DNA from: CAIWHR01 sp035541655
GTDB lineage: Bacteria; Pseudomonadota; Gammaproteobacteria; Burkholderiales; Casimicrobiaceae
Direction: 5' to 3'
Assembly: GCA_035541655.1 (NCBI GenBank)
Contig: DATKMY010000136.1
Location: forward strand, 1 to 5,886
DNA: 5,886 bases
The first letter of the stretch is position 1, and every line of letters starts with the position of its first letter. Shown one piece after another: positions 1 through 5,886 of the stretch. The notes beneath the pieces are model-generated. The model worked only from the letters and a program-made list of their open reading frames with translations. It did no database searches and was not told the DNA's origin. The position numbers were made by a program, and so were the translations under genes.

Positions 1-3000
1 TCGCCGGCGGACCTCTACGGCGCCGCGCTTTCGCACTGGAACTTCGCGCGCAAGAGGGAACCGGGGCAGGCGCGCGTCCGCGTGTTCAATCCCGCGATCG
101 GCGACGGCTGGCAGTCGACGCACACGATCATCGAGATCGTCGACGACGATATGCCGTTCCTCGTCGATTCCGTGACGATGGAAGTGAACCGGCACGGCCT
201 GACGCTGCACCTGATCATCCACCCGATCCTGTCCGTCGAGCGCAACGCGGACGGAACGCTCGCCGGCGTCGCGGCCGACGCGGCGCAGGAGGCGCGCCGC
301 GAGTCGTTCATCCACGTCGAGGTCGATCACATCGTCGAAGCTGAGCGGCGCGAAGCGCTCGCCGCGTCCGTCGCGCGCGTGCTCACCGATGTCCGCCTCG
401 CGGTGGCCGACTGGAAGCGGATGAAAGCGCAGCTCGCGAAGGTGGTCGAGGAGATCGAGGCGAATCCGCCGACGATACCGGCCGACGAACTCGCCGAGGG
501 CAAGGCGTTCCTCGAATGGCTGGGCAACGAGCACTACACTTTCCTCGGCTACCGCTGCCACGATCTCGTCCAGGTCGACGGCCAGGACGCGCTGCGCATC
601 GTCACCGGCTCTTCGCTCGGGATCATGCGCGAGATCCCGGGAAAGAACATGGCTGCGAGCTTCGCCGCGCTGCCGCCGGAGGTCCGCGCGCACGCACGCC
701 GGCCCGAGCTCGTGATCGTCACGAAGGCGAACGCGCGCTCGACGGTCCACCGGCCCGGCTATCTCGACTACGTCGGCATCAAGCGCTTCGACGCGGCCGG
801 CAGCGTCTGCGGCGAGCATCGCTTCCTCGGCCTCTACACGTCGACGGCGTACAGCGCGAAGCCCGCCGACATCCCGCTGCTGCGCCACAAGACGGCGAAC
901 GTCGTCGCCCGCGCCGGCCTTGCGCAGGGCGGTCACGCAGCGAAGGCGCTCCTGAACATTCTCGAGACCTACCCGCGGGACGAGCTGTTCCAGACGAGCG
1001 AGAATGACCTGCTGCGGACGGTGATGGGAATCCTGCATCTCGGCGACCGGCAGCGCTTCCGGCTCTTCGTCCGCCGCGACGTGTTCGACCGCTTCGTCGT
1101 GTGCATGATCTACGCTCCGCGCGAGAACTACACGACGGAGCTCCGCGAGAAATGGCAGGCGATCCTCCTCAAGGCGTTCAACGGGACGAGCTCCGAGTTC
1201 AACGTACAGCTCTCCGAATCGGCGCTGGCGCGCGTGATGGTGACCGTGCGCACCACGCCCGGGAAGATCCCGGCGTTCGACGTCCGCGAGCTCGAGGTGC
1301 GTCTCGCAACGGCCGCCCGCCGGTGGGACGACGACCTGCGCGCCGCGCTGATCGCCTCGATCGGAGAGGCCCGCGGCAACGTCCTCTTCCGCGAGTTCGC
1401 CGGGGCGCTGCCGGCGGCCTATCGCGACGAAGTCGCGGCGCGCGCCGCCGTGCCGGACCTCGAAATGATGTCCTGTCTCTCGGCCGAAAAGCCGCTCGGC
1501 ATGGCGCTCTACCGCCCCCTCGAAGCCGAGCCGGGAACGCTGCGCTTCAAGCTCTTCCGCCTGGGTGGTGCGGTGACCCTGTCCGACAGCCTGCCGATGC
1601 TCGAGCGGATGGGATTGCGGGTGATCGACGAGCGACCGCATTGCGTGTCGCCACCCGAGCGACCGTCGGTTTGGCTCCACGATTTCGGAATCCAGTCGCC
1701 GCTGCTCGACGCCGACGCGCAGGCGCTGCAGGCGGTGTTCGAAGACGCGTTCGGCCGCATCTTCCGTGGCGAGGTCGAGAACGACGAGTTCAATCGGCTC
1801 GTGGTCGCCGCGCGCATTCCCGCTGCCGAGATCGTCATCCTGCGGGCGTACGCGAAATACATGCGGCAGATCGGGTTCCCGCTGTCGCAGTCGTTCATCG
1901 AAGCCACGCTCGCCGCGAACGCCGAGATCGCCCGCCTGCTGATCGAGCTCTTCAAGGTGCGCTTCGATCCCGCGCAGGCGGCGAAGGGCGATGCGCCGGC
2001 CGCCGAGCACCGCAAGGCGATCGAGAGCGCTCTCGATCAGGTGGAGAACCTGTCGGAGGACCGCGTGCTGCGGCAGTACCTGGCACTTATCCTCGCGACG
2101 ACGCGGACCAACTTCTGGCGCCGTGATGCCGAAGCGCGCCGCCGCGCGTTCGTGTCGTTCAAGTTCGACCCGTCGAAAGTTCCCGGGCTTCCCGAGCCGC
2201 GCCCGATGTTCGAGATCTTCGTCTATTCGCCGCGCTTCGAAGGCGTCCACTTGCGCGGAGGAAGGGTGGCGCGCGGCGGCTTGCGCTGGTCGGAGCGCCG
2301 CGAGGACTTCCGCACCGAGATCCTCGGCCTCGTGAAGGCGCAGATGGTGAAGAACGTCGTCATCGTTCCGGTCGGATCGAAAGGCGGCTTCGTGTTGAAG
2401 CGTCCGCCGCCCGCGGCGGATCGCGACGCCTACCTCAAGGAAGGCGTCGCCTGCTACCAGGATTACCTGCGCGGGCTCCTCGACATCACCGACAATCGAG
2501 TCGGAGATCGCATCGTGCCGCCGCCTTCGGTGCGGCGCCACGATCCCGACGATCCGTACCTCGTCGTCGCCGCCGACAAGGGTACGGCGACCTTCTCCGA
2601 CTACGCGAATGCGATCAGCAAGGAGTACGGGTTCTGGCTGGGCGACGCGTTCGCTTCCGGCGGCTCCGCCGGCTACGACCACAAGGCGATGGGCATCACC
2701 GCGCGCGGCGCGTGGGAGTCGACGAAGCGCCATTTCCGCGAGATGGGCCTCGACACGCAGACGACCGATTTCACGGTCGTCGGCATCGGCGACATGTCGG
2801 GGGACGTCTTCGGCAACGGCATGCTGCTCTCGAAGCACATCAAGCTTCTCGCGGCGTTCGATCACCGGCACATCTTCCTCGATCCGAACCCCGATCCGGC
2901 GGCTTCGTTCGCCGAGCGCGAGCGGATGTTCAGGCTGCCGCGCTCGTCGTGGGCGGACTACGATGCGTCGAAGATCTCCGCCGGGGGCGGAGTCCATCCG

Positions 3001-4662
3001 CGTAGCGCAAAGACAATTGCGATCTCGCCCGAAGTCAGGCAGGCGCTCGCGATCGACGGCGATTCGCTCGCGCCGCTGGATCTGATCCATGCGCTGCTCA
3101 AGGCGCCGGTCGACCTGATCTACAACGGAGGCATCGGCACCTACGTCAAGGCGACGGCGGAGACGCACCCGCAGGTCGGCGACCGGGCGAACGACGGGTT
3201 GCGCGTCAACGGCCGGAGACTCCATTGCAAGGTCTTCGTCGAAGGCGGCAATCTCGGCGCGACGCAGCGCGGGCGGATCGAATTCGCACAGGCGGGCGGG
3301 CGCATCTTCACGGACGCGATCGACAATTCGGCGGGCGTCGACACCTCCGATCACGAGGTCAACATCAAGATCCTGCTCGGGCTCGCCGTAGCCGACGGCG
3401 AGCTCACCGAGAAGCAGCGCAACGCGGTGCTCGCCGAGATGACCGACGACGTCGCCGCGCTGGTGTTGCGCGACAACTACTTCCAGACGCAGGTACTCTC
3501 CGTCACCGGGCGCATCGCGCCGCACCTGCTTGACGCCCAGCAGCGCTTCATCCAATTCCTCGAGAAATCCGAGCGCTTGAACCGCGCGATCGAGTTCCTG
3601 CCCTCCGACGACGAGCTCGCCGAGCGGCGGGCGGCGGGGCGGGGTCTCACCGCGCCCGAGCGCGCGGTGCTGTTCGCCTACGCGAAGATCTGGCTCTACG
3701 ACGAGCTCGTCGCCTCAAAGCTTCCCGACGACGCCTGGGTTGCGAGCGCGCTCGGTCGGTATTTTCCGCACACGCTTTCCGAGCGCTACGCCAGCTACCT
3801 CGGGCGCCATCCGCTCAAGCGCGAGATCATCGCGACGCACGTGACGAACAGCATGCTGAACCGCGTCGGCAGCACGTTCGTGCATCGACTCTGCGAGACG
3901 ACCGGGGCGCAGCCGCCCGAGGTCGTCCGCGCGTATCTCCTTTCCCGCGAGGTCTTCGGTTTCGTCTCGCTATGGAAGCAGATCGAAGCGCTCGACAACG
4001 ATGTCGACGACGCGCTGCAAGCTGCGATGCTGATCGACATGAGCCGCGAGCTCGAGCGCGGCACGACGTGGTTCCTGCGCTCGCGGCGGCTGTCCGAAGA
4101 CATGGGGCAGACGATCGATCACTTCGCGCCTCGCGTCGAGGCGCTTGCCGCGCGCCTCCCCGCGCTTCTCGACGAGCAGAGCGGCGCCAGGGTTGCCGCC
4201 GCGGTCGCCGACTATGGCGCGAAAGGCGTCCCCGAGGCGCTCGCTACCCGCGTGGTGACGCTCGACGCGCTCTATTCGACGCTCGACATCGTCGAGGTCG
4301 CCGCGGCGACGAAGCGCCCGGTCGAGCTGGTCGCCGAGGTCTACTTCGCGCTCGCCACCGCGCTGGAGCTCCCGTGGCTGCGCGAGATGATCGTGCAGCT
4401 TCCGGGCGACAAGCACTGGCAGATGCTCGCGCGCAACGCGATGCAGGACGACCTGTCCAGCTTGCAGAGAACGATCGCCGGAGAGATCCTCGCGCAGGAC
4501 GGCGGCATGACCGCGCGCGACGACCTGCTCGCGGCGTGGCGCGAGCGCAACGCCCGCGCAATCGAGCGCGTCCAGCATCTGCTCGCGGAGCTGCGCTCGG
4601 CGCCCGCTGCGGATTCGGCGATGCTTGCGGTCGCGCTGCGCGAGCTCCGCAACCTCGGCTAG
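1..4662 (+). CDS. gdhB: NAD-specific glutamate dehydrogenase, large (~180 kDa) class; 5' end outside window
   Basis: This cytoplasmic enzyme oxidatively deaminates L-glutamate to 2-oxoglutarate and ammonium with NAD+, mainly in glutamate and arginine catabolism. The open frame enters from the left edge and gives 1553 residues before a TAG stop; the family is usually about 1600, so a few tens of N-terminal residues are missing. A GTG at 82 is not the start: the 27 upstream codons read as family-like sequence (DLYGAALSHWNFA). Residue numbers count from base 1. ACT-like regulatory segments lie near 38-80 (DDDMPFLVDSV) and 516-550. The catalytic core starts near 759 with GGLRWSERREDFRTE, then QMVKN (Lys784) and GSKGGF (Lys794), the expected substrate-binding lysine motifs. 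The NAD-binding domain has GIGDMSGDVFGNG at 928-940, NGGIGTY at 1042, EGGNLG at 1081 and DNSAGVDTSDHEVN at 1108. A long helical C-terminal region ends in LRELRNLG. No frameshift, insertion or missing core motif is seen. The family is certain; the symbol follows Pseudomonas usage (gdhZ in Caulobacter). The promoter is not in the window. Confidence 0.97.
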   Translation, partial: SPADLYGAALSHWNFARKREPGQARVRVFNPAIGDGWQSTHTIIEIVDDDMPFLVDSVTMEVNRHGLTLHLIIHPILSVERNADGTLAGVAADAAQEARRESFIHVEVDHIVEAERREALAASVARVLTDVRLAVADWKRMKAQLAKVVEEIEANPPTIPADELAEGKAFLEWLGNEHYTFLGYRCHDLVQVDGQDALRIVTGSSLGIMREIPGKNMAASFAALPPEVRAHARRPELVIVTKANARSTVHRPGYLDYVGIKRFDAAGSVCGEHRFLGLYTSTAYSAKPADIPLLRHKTANVVARAGLAQGGHAAKALLNILETYPRDELFQTSENDLLRTVMGILHLGDRQRFRLFVRRDVFDRFVVCMIYAPRENYTTELREKWQAILLKAFNGTSSEFNVQLSESALARVMVTVRTTPGKIPAFDVRELEVRLATAARRWDDDLRAALIASIGEARGNVLFREFAGALPAAYRDEVAARAAVPDLEMMSCLSAEKPLGMALYRPLEAEPGTLRFKLFRLGGAVTLSDSLPMLERMGLRVIDERPHCVSPPERPSVWLHDFGIQSPLLDADAQALQAVFEDAFGRIFRGEVENDEFNRLVVAARIPAAEIVILRAYAKYMRQIGFPLSQSFIEATLAANAEIARLLIELFKVRFDPAQAAKGDAPAAEHRKAIESALDQVENLSEDRVLRQYLALILATTRTNFWRRDAEARRRAFVSFKFDPSKVPGLPEPRPMFEIFVYSPRFEGVHLRGGRVARGGLRWSERREDFRTEILGLVKAQMVKNVVIVPVGSKGGFVLKRPPPAADRDAYLKEGVACYQDYLRGLLDITDNRVGDRIVPPPSVRRHDPDDPYLVVAADKGTATFSDYANAISKEYGFWLGDAFASGGSAGYDHKAMGITARGAWESTKRHFREMGLDTQTTDFTVVGIGDMSGDVFGNGMLLSKHIKLLAAFDHRHIFLDPNPDPAASFAERERMFRLPRSSWADYDASKISAGGGVHPRSAKTIAISPEVRQALAIDGDSLAPLDLIHALLKAPVDLIYNGGIGTYVKATAETHPQVGDRANDGLRVNGRRLHCKVFVEGGNLGATQRGRIEFAQAGGRIFTDAIDNSAGVDTSDHEVNIKILLGLAVADGELTEKQRNAVLAEMTDDVAALVLRDNYFQTQVLSVTGRIAPHLLDAQQRFIQFLEKSERLNRAIEFLPSDDELAERRAAGRGLTAPERAVLFAYAKIWLYDELVASKLPDDAWVASALGRYFPHTLSERYASYLGRHPLKREIIATHVTNSMLNRVGSTFVHRLCETTGAQPPEVVRAYLLSREVFGFVSLWKQIEALDNDVDDALQAAMLIDMSRELERGTTWFLRSRRLSEDMGQTIDHFAPRVEALAARLPALLDEQSGARVAAAVADYGAKGVPEALATRVVTLDALYSTLDIVEVAAATKRPVELVAEVYFALATALELPWLREMIVQLPGDKHWQMLARNAMQDDLSSLQRTIAGEILAQDGGMTARDDLLAAWRERNARAIERVQHLLAELRSAPAADSAMLAVALRELRNLG

Positions 4663-4690
4663 CTTTCGCGCTGCGCCCCGGCCGGGCAGA

Positions 4691-4726
4691 GGCTGGCGCG
4701 GCTTCGCGGTCCGCTACCGCCCAGCC
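4691..4726. terminator. Interrupted inverted repeat between converging genes, possible terminator
   Basis: An outer 6-bp stem GGCTGG (4691-4696) / CCAGCC (4721-4726) encloses an inner 5-bp stem GCGGT (4706-4710) / ACCGC (4716-4720) with a 5-base loop. The two stems stack directly on the right side, with a 9-base bulge on the left. It begins 28 bases after the glutamate dehydrogenase stop codon. No T-run follows on either strand, so it does not fit a classic intrinsic terminator. The position, in a short gap between convergent genes, is the main reason to suspect a role in termination or in protecting the mRNA 3' end. In DNA this GC-rich, stems of this size can also occur by chance. Confidence 0.35.
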
Positions 4727-4728
4727 CT

Positions 4729-4754
4729 CGTGCGGAAGGGAGCGCCGCCGCACG
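4729..4754. terminator. Perfect 7-bp GC-rich hairpin between converging genes, possible bidirectional terminator
   Basis: CGTGCGG (4729-4735) pairs perfectly with CCGCACG (4748-4754) around a 12-base loop. An alternative, mutually exclusive stem GAAGGG (4735-4740) / CCCTTC (4755-4760) overlaps it and touches the last base of the DUF4337 stop codon. The hairpin lies just past the end of the minus-strand gene and follows the 4691-4726 repeat after only two bases. Neither strand shows a U-tract after the stem, so Rho-independent termination is not well supported. A role as a shared 3' end structure for both converging transcripts is inferred from position. Confidence 0.35.
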
Positions 4755-4759
4755 CCCTT

Positions 4760-5335
4760 CTATAGATGCGCGAAGGCGAGCCCGCCGAGGACGACCGATG
4801 CGCCCGCAACCCCCAGCGCCGCGAACCCCATCCCCTTGCTGCGCGTGAGGATCGTGATCGCGGCGAGCGCGATCCCGATCTGGATCAGCGTCATCGCCTG
4901 CGCCCAGCGGTGATGGTTGTGTATCGCCGCCTCGCTCTTCTCCTCGGCGACCTTGCTCGCCTTCTCGAGCTTCTTCGCGTCGACAAGGATGTCTTCCTTT
5001 TCCTTCTTGTAGCGGTCGACTTCCTTCTGGTAGCGAGCCTGCGGCTCGCCGGTCGTAAGCGCTGCGCCAAGCTCGGCCATATTCTGCTTGCTGCTCTTCG
5101 CCTGGTAGAAGTTCCACTGGTCGGACGCTTCGGTCTTGCGGATCGCCGCTTCGTTCTTGAACATCAGCGCCTCGTTCTGCGTGGCGCCCGCCATGTACCC
5201 GAAGAGGGCGCCGATCGTCGCGAAGATCGCCGTCATCACCGCGATCCTGCCGGCGAGCGGATCCGCGGAGGAGTGCGCCGCGTGCTCGAGCTCGTGATCA
5301 TGCGGGCCGTGTACGTGAAAGTGTCCTGCGGACAT
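4760..5335 (-). CDS. DUF4337-type membrane protein with His-rich N-terminus
   Basis: A 191-residue protein of unknown function that resembles the DUF4337 family by overall layout and by the segment KNEAAIRKTEASDQWNFYQA (residues 60-79); the assignment is from memory of the family. The cytoplasmic-looking N-terminus has seven histidines in its first 21 residues (positions 5, 7, 9, 12, 14, 18, 21). Three hydrophobic segments fit membrane helices: about 29-51, 146-164 and 168-189, the last running almost to the C-terminus. Between the first and second lies a long, highly charged helix-prone region (about 55-138), rich in Lys, Glu and Ala, likely a coiled coil, ending in a second histidine cluster (His139, 141, 142). 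There is no cleavable signal peptide; the first helix is probably an uncleaved anchor. The ATG at 5335 is supported by GAGGA eight bases upstream. It sits 32 bases behind folA on the same strand, so it is probably co-transcribed. Metal binding through the histidines is only a possibility. Confidence 0.9.
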   Translation of the reverse strand: MSAGHFHVHGPHDHELEHAAHSSADPLAGRIAVMTAIFATIGALFGYMAGATQNEALMFKNEAAIRKTEASDQWNFYQAKSSKQNMAELGAALTTGEPQARYQKEVDRYKKEKEDILVDAKKLEKASKVAEEKSEAAIHNHHRWAQAMTLIQIGIALAAITILTRSKGMGFAALGVAGASVVLGGLAFAHL

Positions 5336-5343
5336 GCGCCAGG

Positions 5344-5348
5344 TCCTC
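5344..5348 (-). promoter_or_regulatory. Ribosome binding site for the DUF4337-type gene
   Basis: On the minus strand GAGGA lies 8 bases before the ATG at 5335, a normal Shine-Dalgarno match and spacing. It falls within the 32-base gap after the folA stop codon. It fixes the start of the small membrane protein and allows its translation from a shared transcript with folA. No room for a separate full promoter exists in the gap itself, though one could lie inside the folA coding region. Confidence 0.7.
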
Positions 5349-5367
5349 GTTCGCTCGGGTTGAAATG

Positions 5368-5886
5368 TCAGCTGTCAGGCGTCGTGCGCCGCTCGTACGT
5401 CGCGTACGCGTAATCGAACCCGCCGGGCTCCTCGGCGCGTCGCGTCTCGCGGGCGATCTCCTTCCACTGGTCGGCGGGCACCGAAGGGAAGCGCGCATCG
5501 CCGTCGAAATCGCGGGCGATCTCGGTGAGGTAGAGGCGCTGTGCGCGCGGGAGCGCCTCGCGGAAGAGCTCTTCGCCGCCGATGCAGAACACCGGCTCGG
5601 GCAGCCGCACGAGCGCGATCGCCTGGTCGAACGAGCCTGCGATCTCGGCGCCTGCTGCGACGTAGCCGCGCTGCCGCGTGACGACGATGTTCTGGCGCTC
5701 GGGCAGAGCGCGGGCAAGCGATTCCCACGTTTTTCGCCCCATGATCACCGCATGCCCGGTCGTCAGCGCGCGGAATCGCCTGAGGTCCTCCGCGAGCCTC
5801 CAGGGAAGCCGATTGTCTGCACCGATGACGCCGTTCGTCGCGACCGCGGCGATGAGTGCGATCGCGGGGCTTCGCGCCGGCCGGCG
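5368..5886 (-). CDS. folA: Dihydrofolate reductase; 5' end outside window
   Basis: Cytoplasmic NADPH-dependent reduction of 7,8-dihydrofolate to tetrahydrofolate, needed for thymidylate, purine and methionine synthesis; the target of trimethoprim. The frame is open from the right edge to a TGA at 5370-5368, giving 172 residues (counted from the edge) against 159 for E. coli FolA. The N-terminal strand IALIAAVATNGVIG begins at residue 9, followed by the substrate loop with Pro28-Trp29 and the catalytic acid Asp34 (E. coli Asp27). Then come VIMGRKTW (47-54, cofactor site), Arg64 (E. coli Arg57, folate glutamate contact), the Gly103-Gly104 pair of the NADPH site, LYLTEI with Thr121 (E. coli Thr113) and a C-terminal FDYAYATYERR. 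All key residues are present. A GTG at 5748 is not the start, because it would remove the active-site acid. No ATG, GTG or TTG occurs in frame between residue 1 and the conserved strand, so the real start is beyond the window and the protein carries at least eight extra N-terminal residues. It lies upstream of the DUF4337-type gene. Confidence 0.96.
   Translation of the reverse strand, partial: RRPARSPAIALIAAVATNGVIGADNRLPWRLAEDLRRFRALTTGHAVIMGRKTWESLARALPERQNIVVTRQRGYVAAGAEIAGSFDQAIALVRLPEPVFCIGGEELFREALPRAQRLYLTEIARDFDGDARFPSVPADQWKEIARETRRAEEPGGFDYAYATYERRTTPDS

Noticed and set aside
1101..2126. A 341-codon plus-strand open frame within the glutamate dehydrogenase gene.
   Set aside because: It is an out-of-frame reading dominated by Arg, Ala and Gly, typical of shifted high-GC codons, and the overlapping gene is intact.
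3970..4578. A 202-codon open frame on the minus strand, antisense to the 3' part of the glutamate dehydrogenase gene.
   Set aside because: It sits wholly inside a confidently coded gene, its protein is Arg/Leu/Val/Asp-rich low-complexity sequence without a recognisable fold, and such frames are expected opposite high-GC coding DNA.
4677..4686. A perfect 10-base palindrome, CCCGGCCGGG, just after the glutamate dehydrogenase stop.
   Set aside because: As RNA it leaves only a 3-bp stem, and short GC palindromes are common at this base composition; there is nothing to support an operator or terminator.
3972..4913. A 313-codon plus-strand open frame running past the glutamate dehydrogenase stop into the DUF4337 gene.
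   Set aside because: Its product is Arg/Ala-rich with no motifs, and it is out of frame with one well-supported gene and antisense to another.
4766..5413. A 215-codon plus-strand open frame opposite the DUF4337-type gene.
   Set aside because: The minus-strand product has clear membrane helices, a family-like core and a ribosome binding site; the plus-strand product is an Arg/Leu-rich mirror of it.
5112..5474. A 13-base direct repeat, TTCCACTGGTCGG, at 5112-5124 and 5462-5474.
   Set aside because: Both copies encode Asp-Gln-Trp in the same frame of two different proteins (DUF4337 residues 72-74 and the C-terminal part of FolA). It is a coincidence of shared residues and preferred codons, not a mobile or regulatory repeat.

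Overview
The window carries three protein-coding genes and no RNA genes, mobile elements, CRISPR arrays or long repeats that I can see. It is GC-rich (about two thirds G+C by eye) with a strong G/C bias at third codon positions. That bias creates many long shadow frames. The large NAD-dependent glutamate dehydrogenase, the style of the dihydrofolate reductase and the base composition suggest a proteobacterium. My best guess is a high-GC betaproteobacterium, inferred from general protein resemblance and not from any search.

Layout: bases 1-4662 on the + strand encode almost all of a ~180-kDa-class NAD-specific glutamate dehydrogenase. The first few tens of residues lie before the window. A 97-base gap between converging genes (4663-4759) holds two GC-rich inverted repeats that may help end transcription. 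On the - strand, bases 5886-5368 encode dihydrofolate reductase (FolA), whose start codon lies beyond the right edge. After 32 bases, 5335-4760 encode a small DUF4337-type membrane protein with a histidine-rich N-terminus and a charged, probably coiled-coil middle.

The glutamate dehydrogenase feeds glutamate carbon into the TCA cycle as 2-oxoglutarate and releases ammonium. FolA regenerates tetrahydrofolate for thymidylate, purine and methionine synthesis. The DUF4337 protein has no established function. Its close spacing behind folA suggests co-transcription but does not by itself show a shared role. The genes on the two strands form independent converging units.

I found no convincing undescribed system: this is mostly housekeeping sequence. 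The points most worth a second look are the histidine-rich DUF4337 protein behind folA, the N-terminal extension of FolA, and the paired hairpins between the converging genes.
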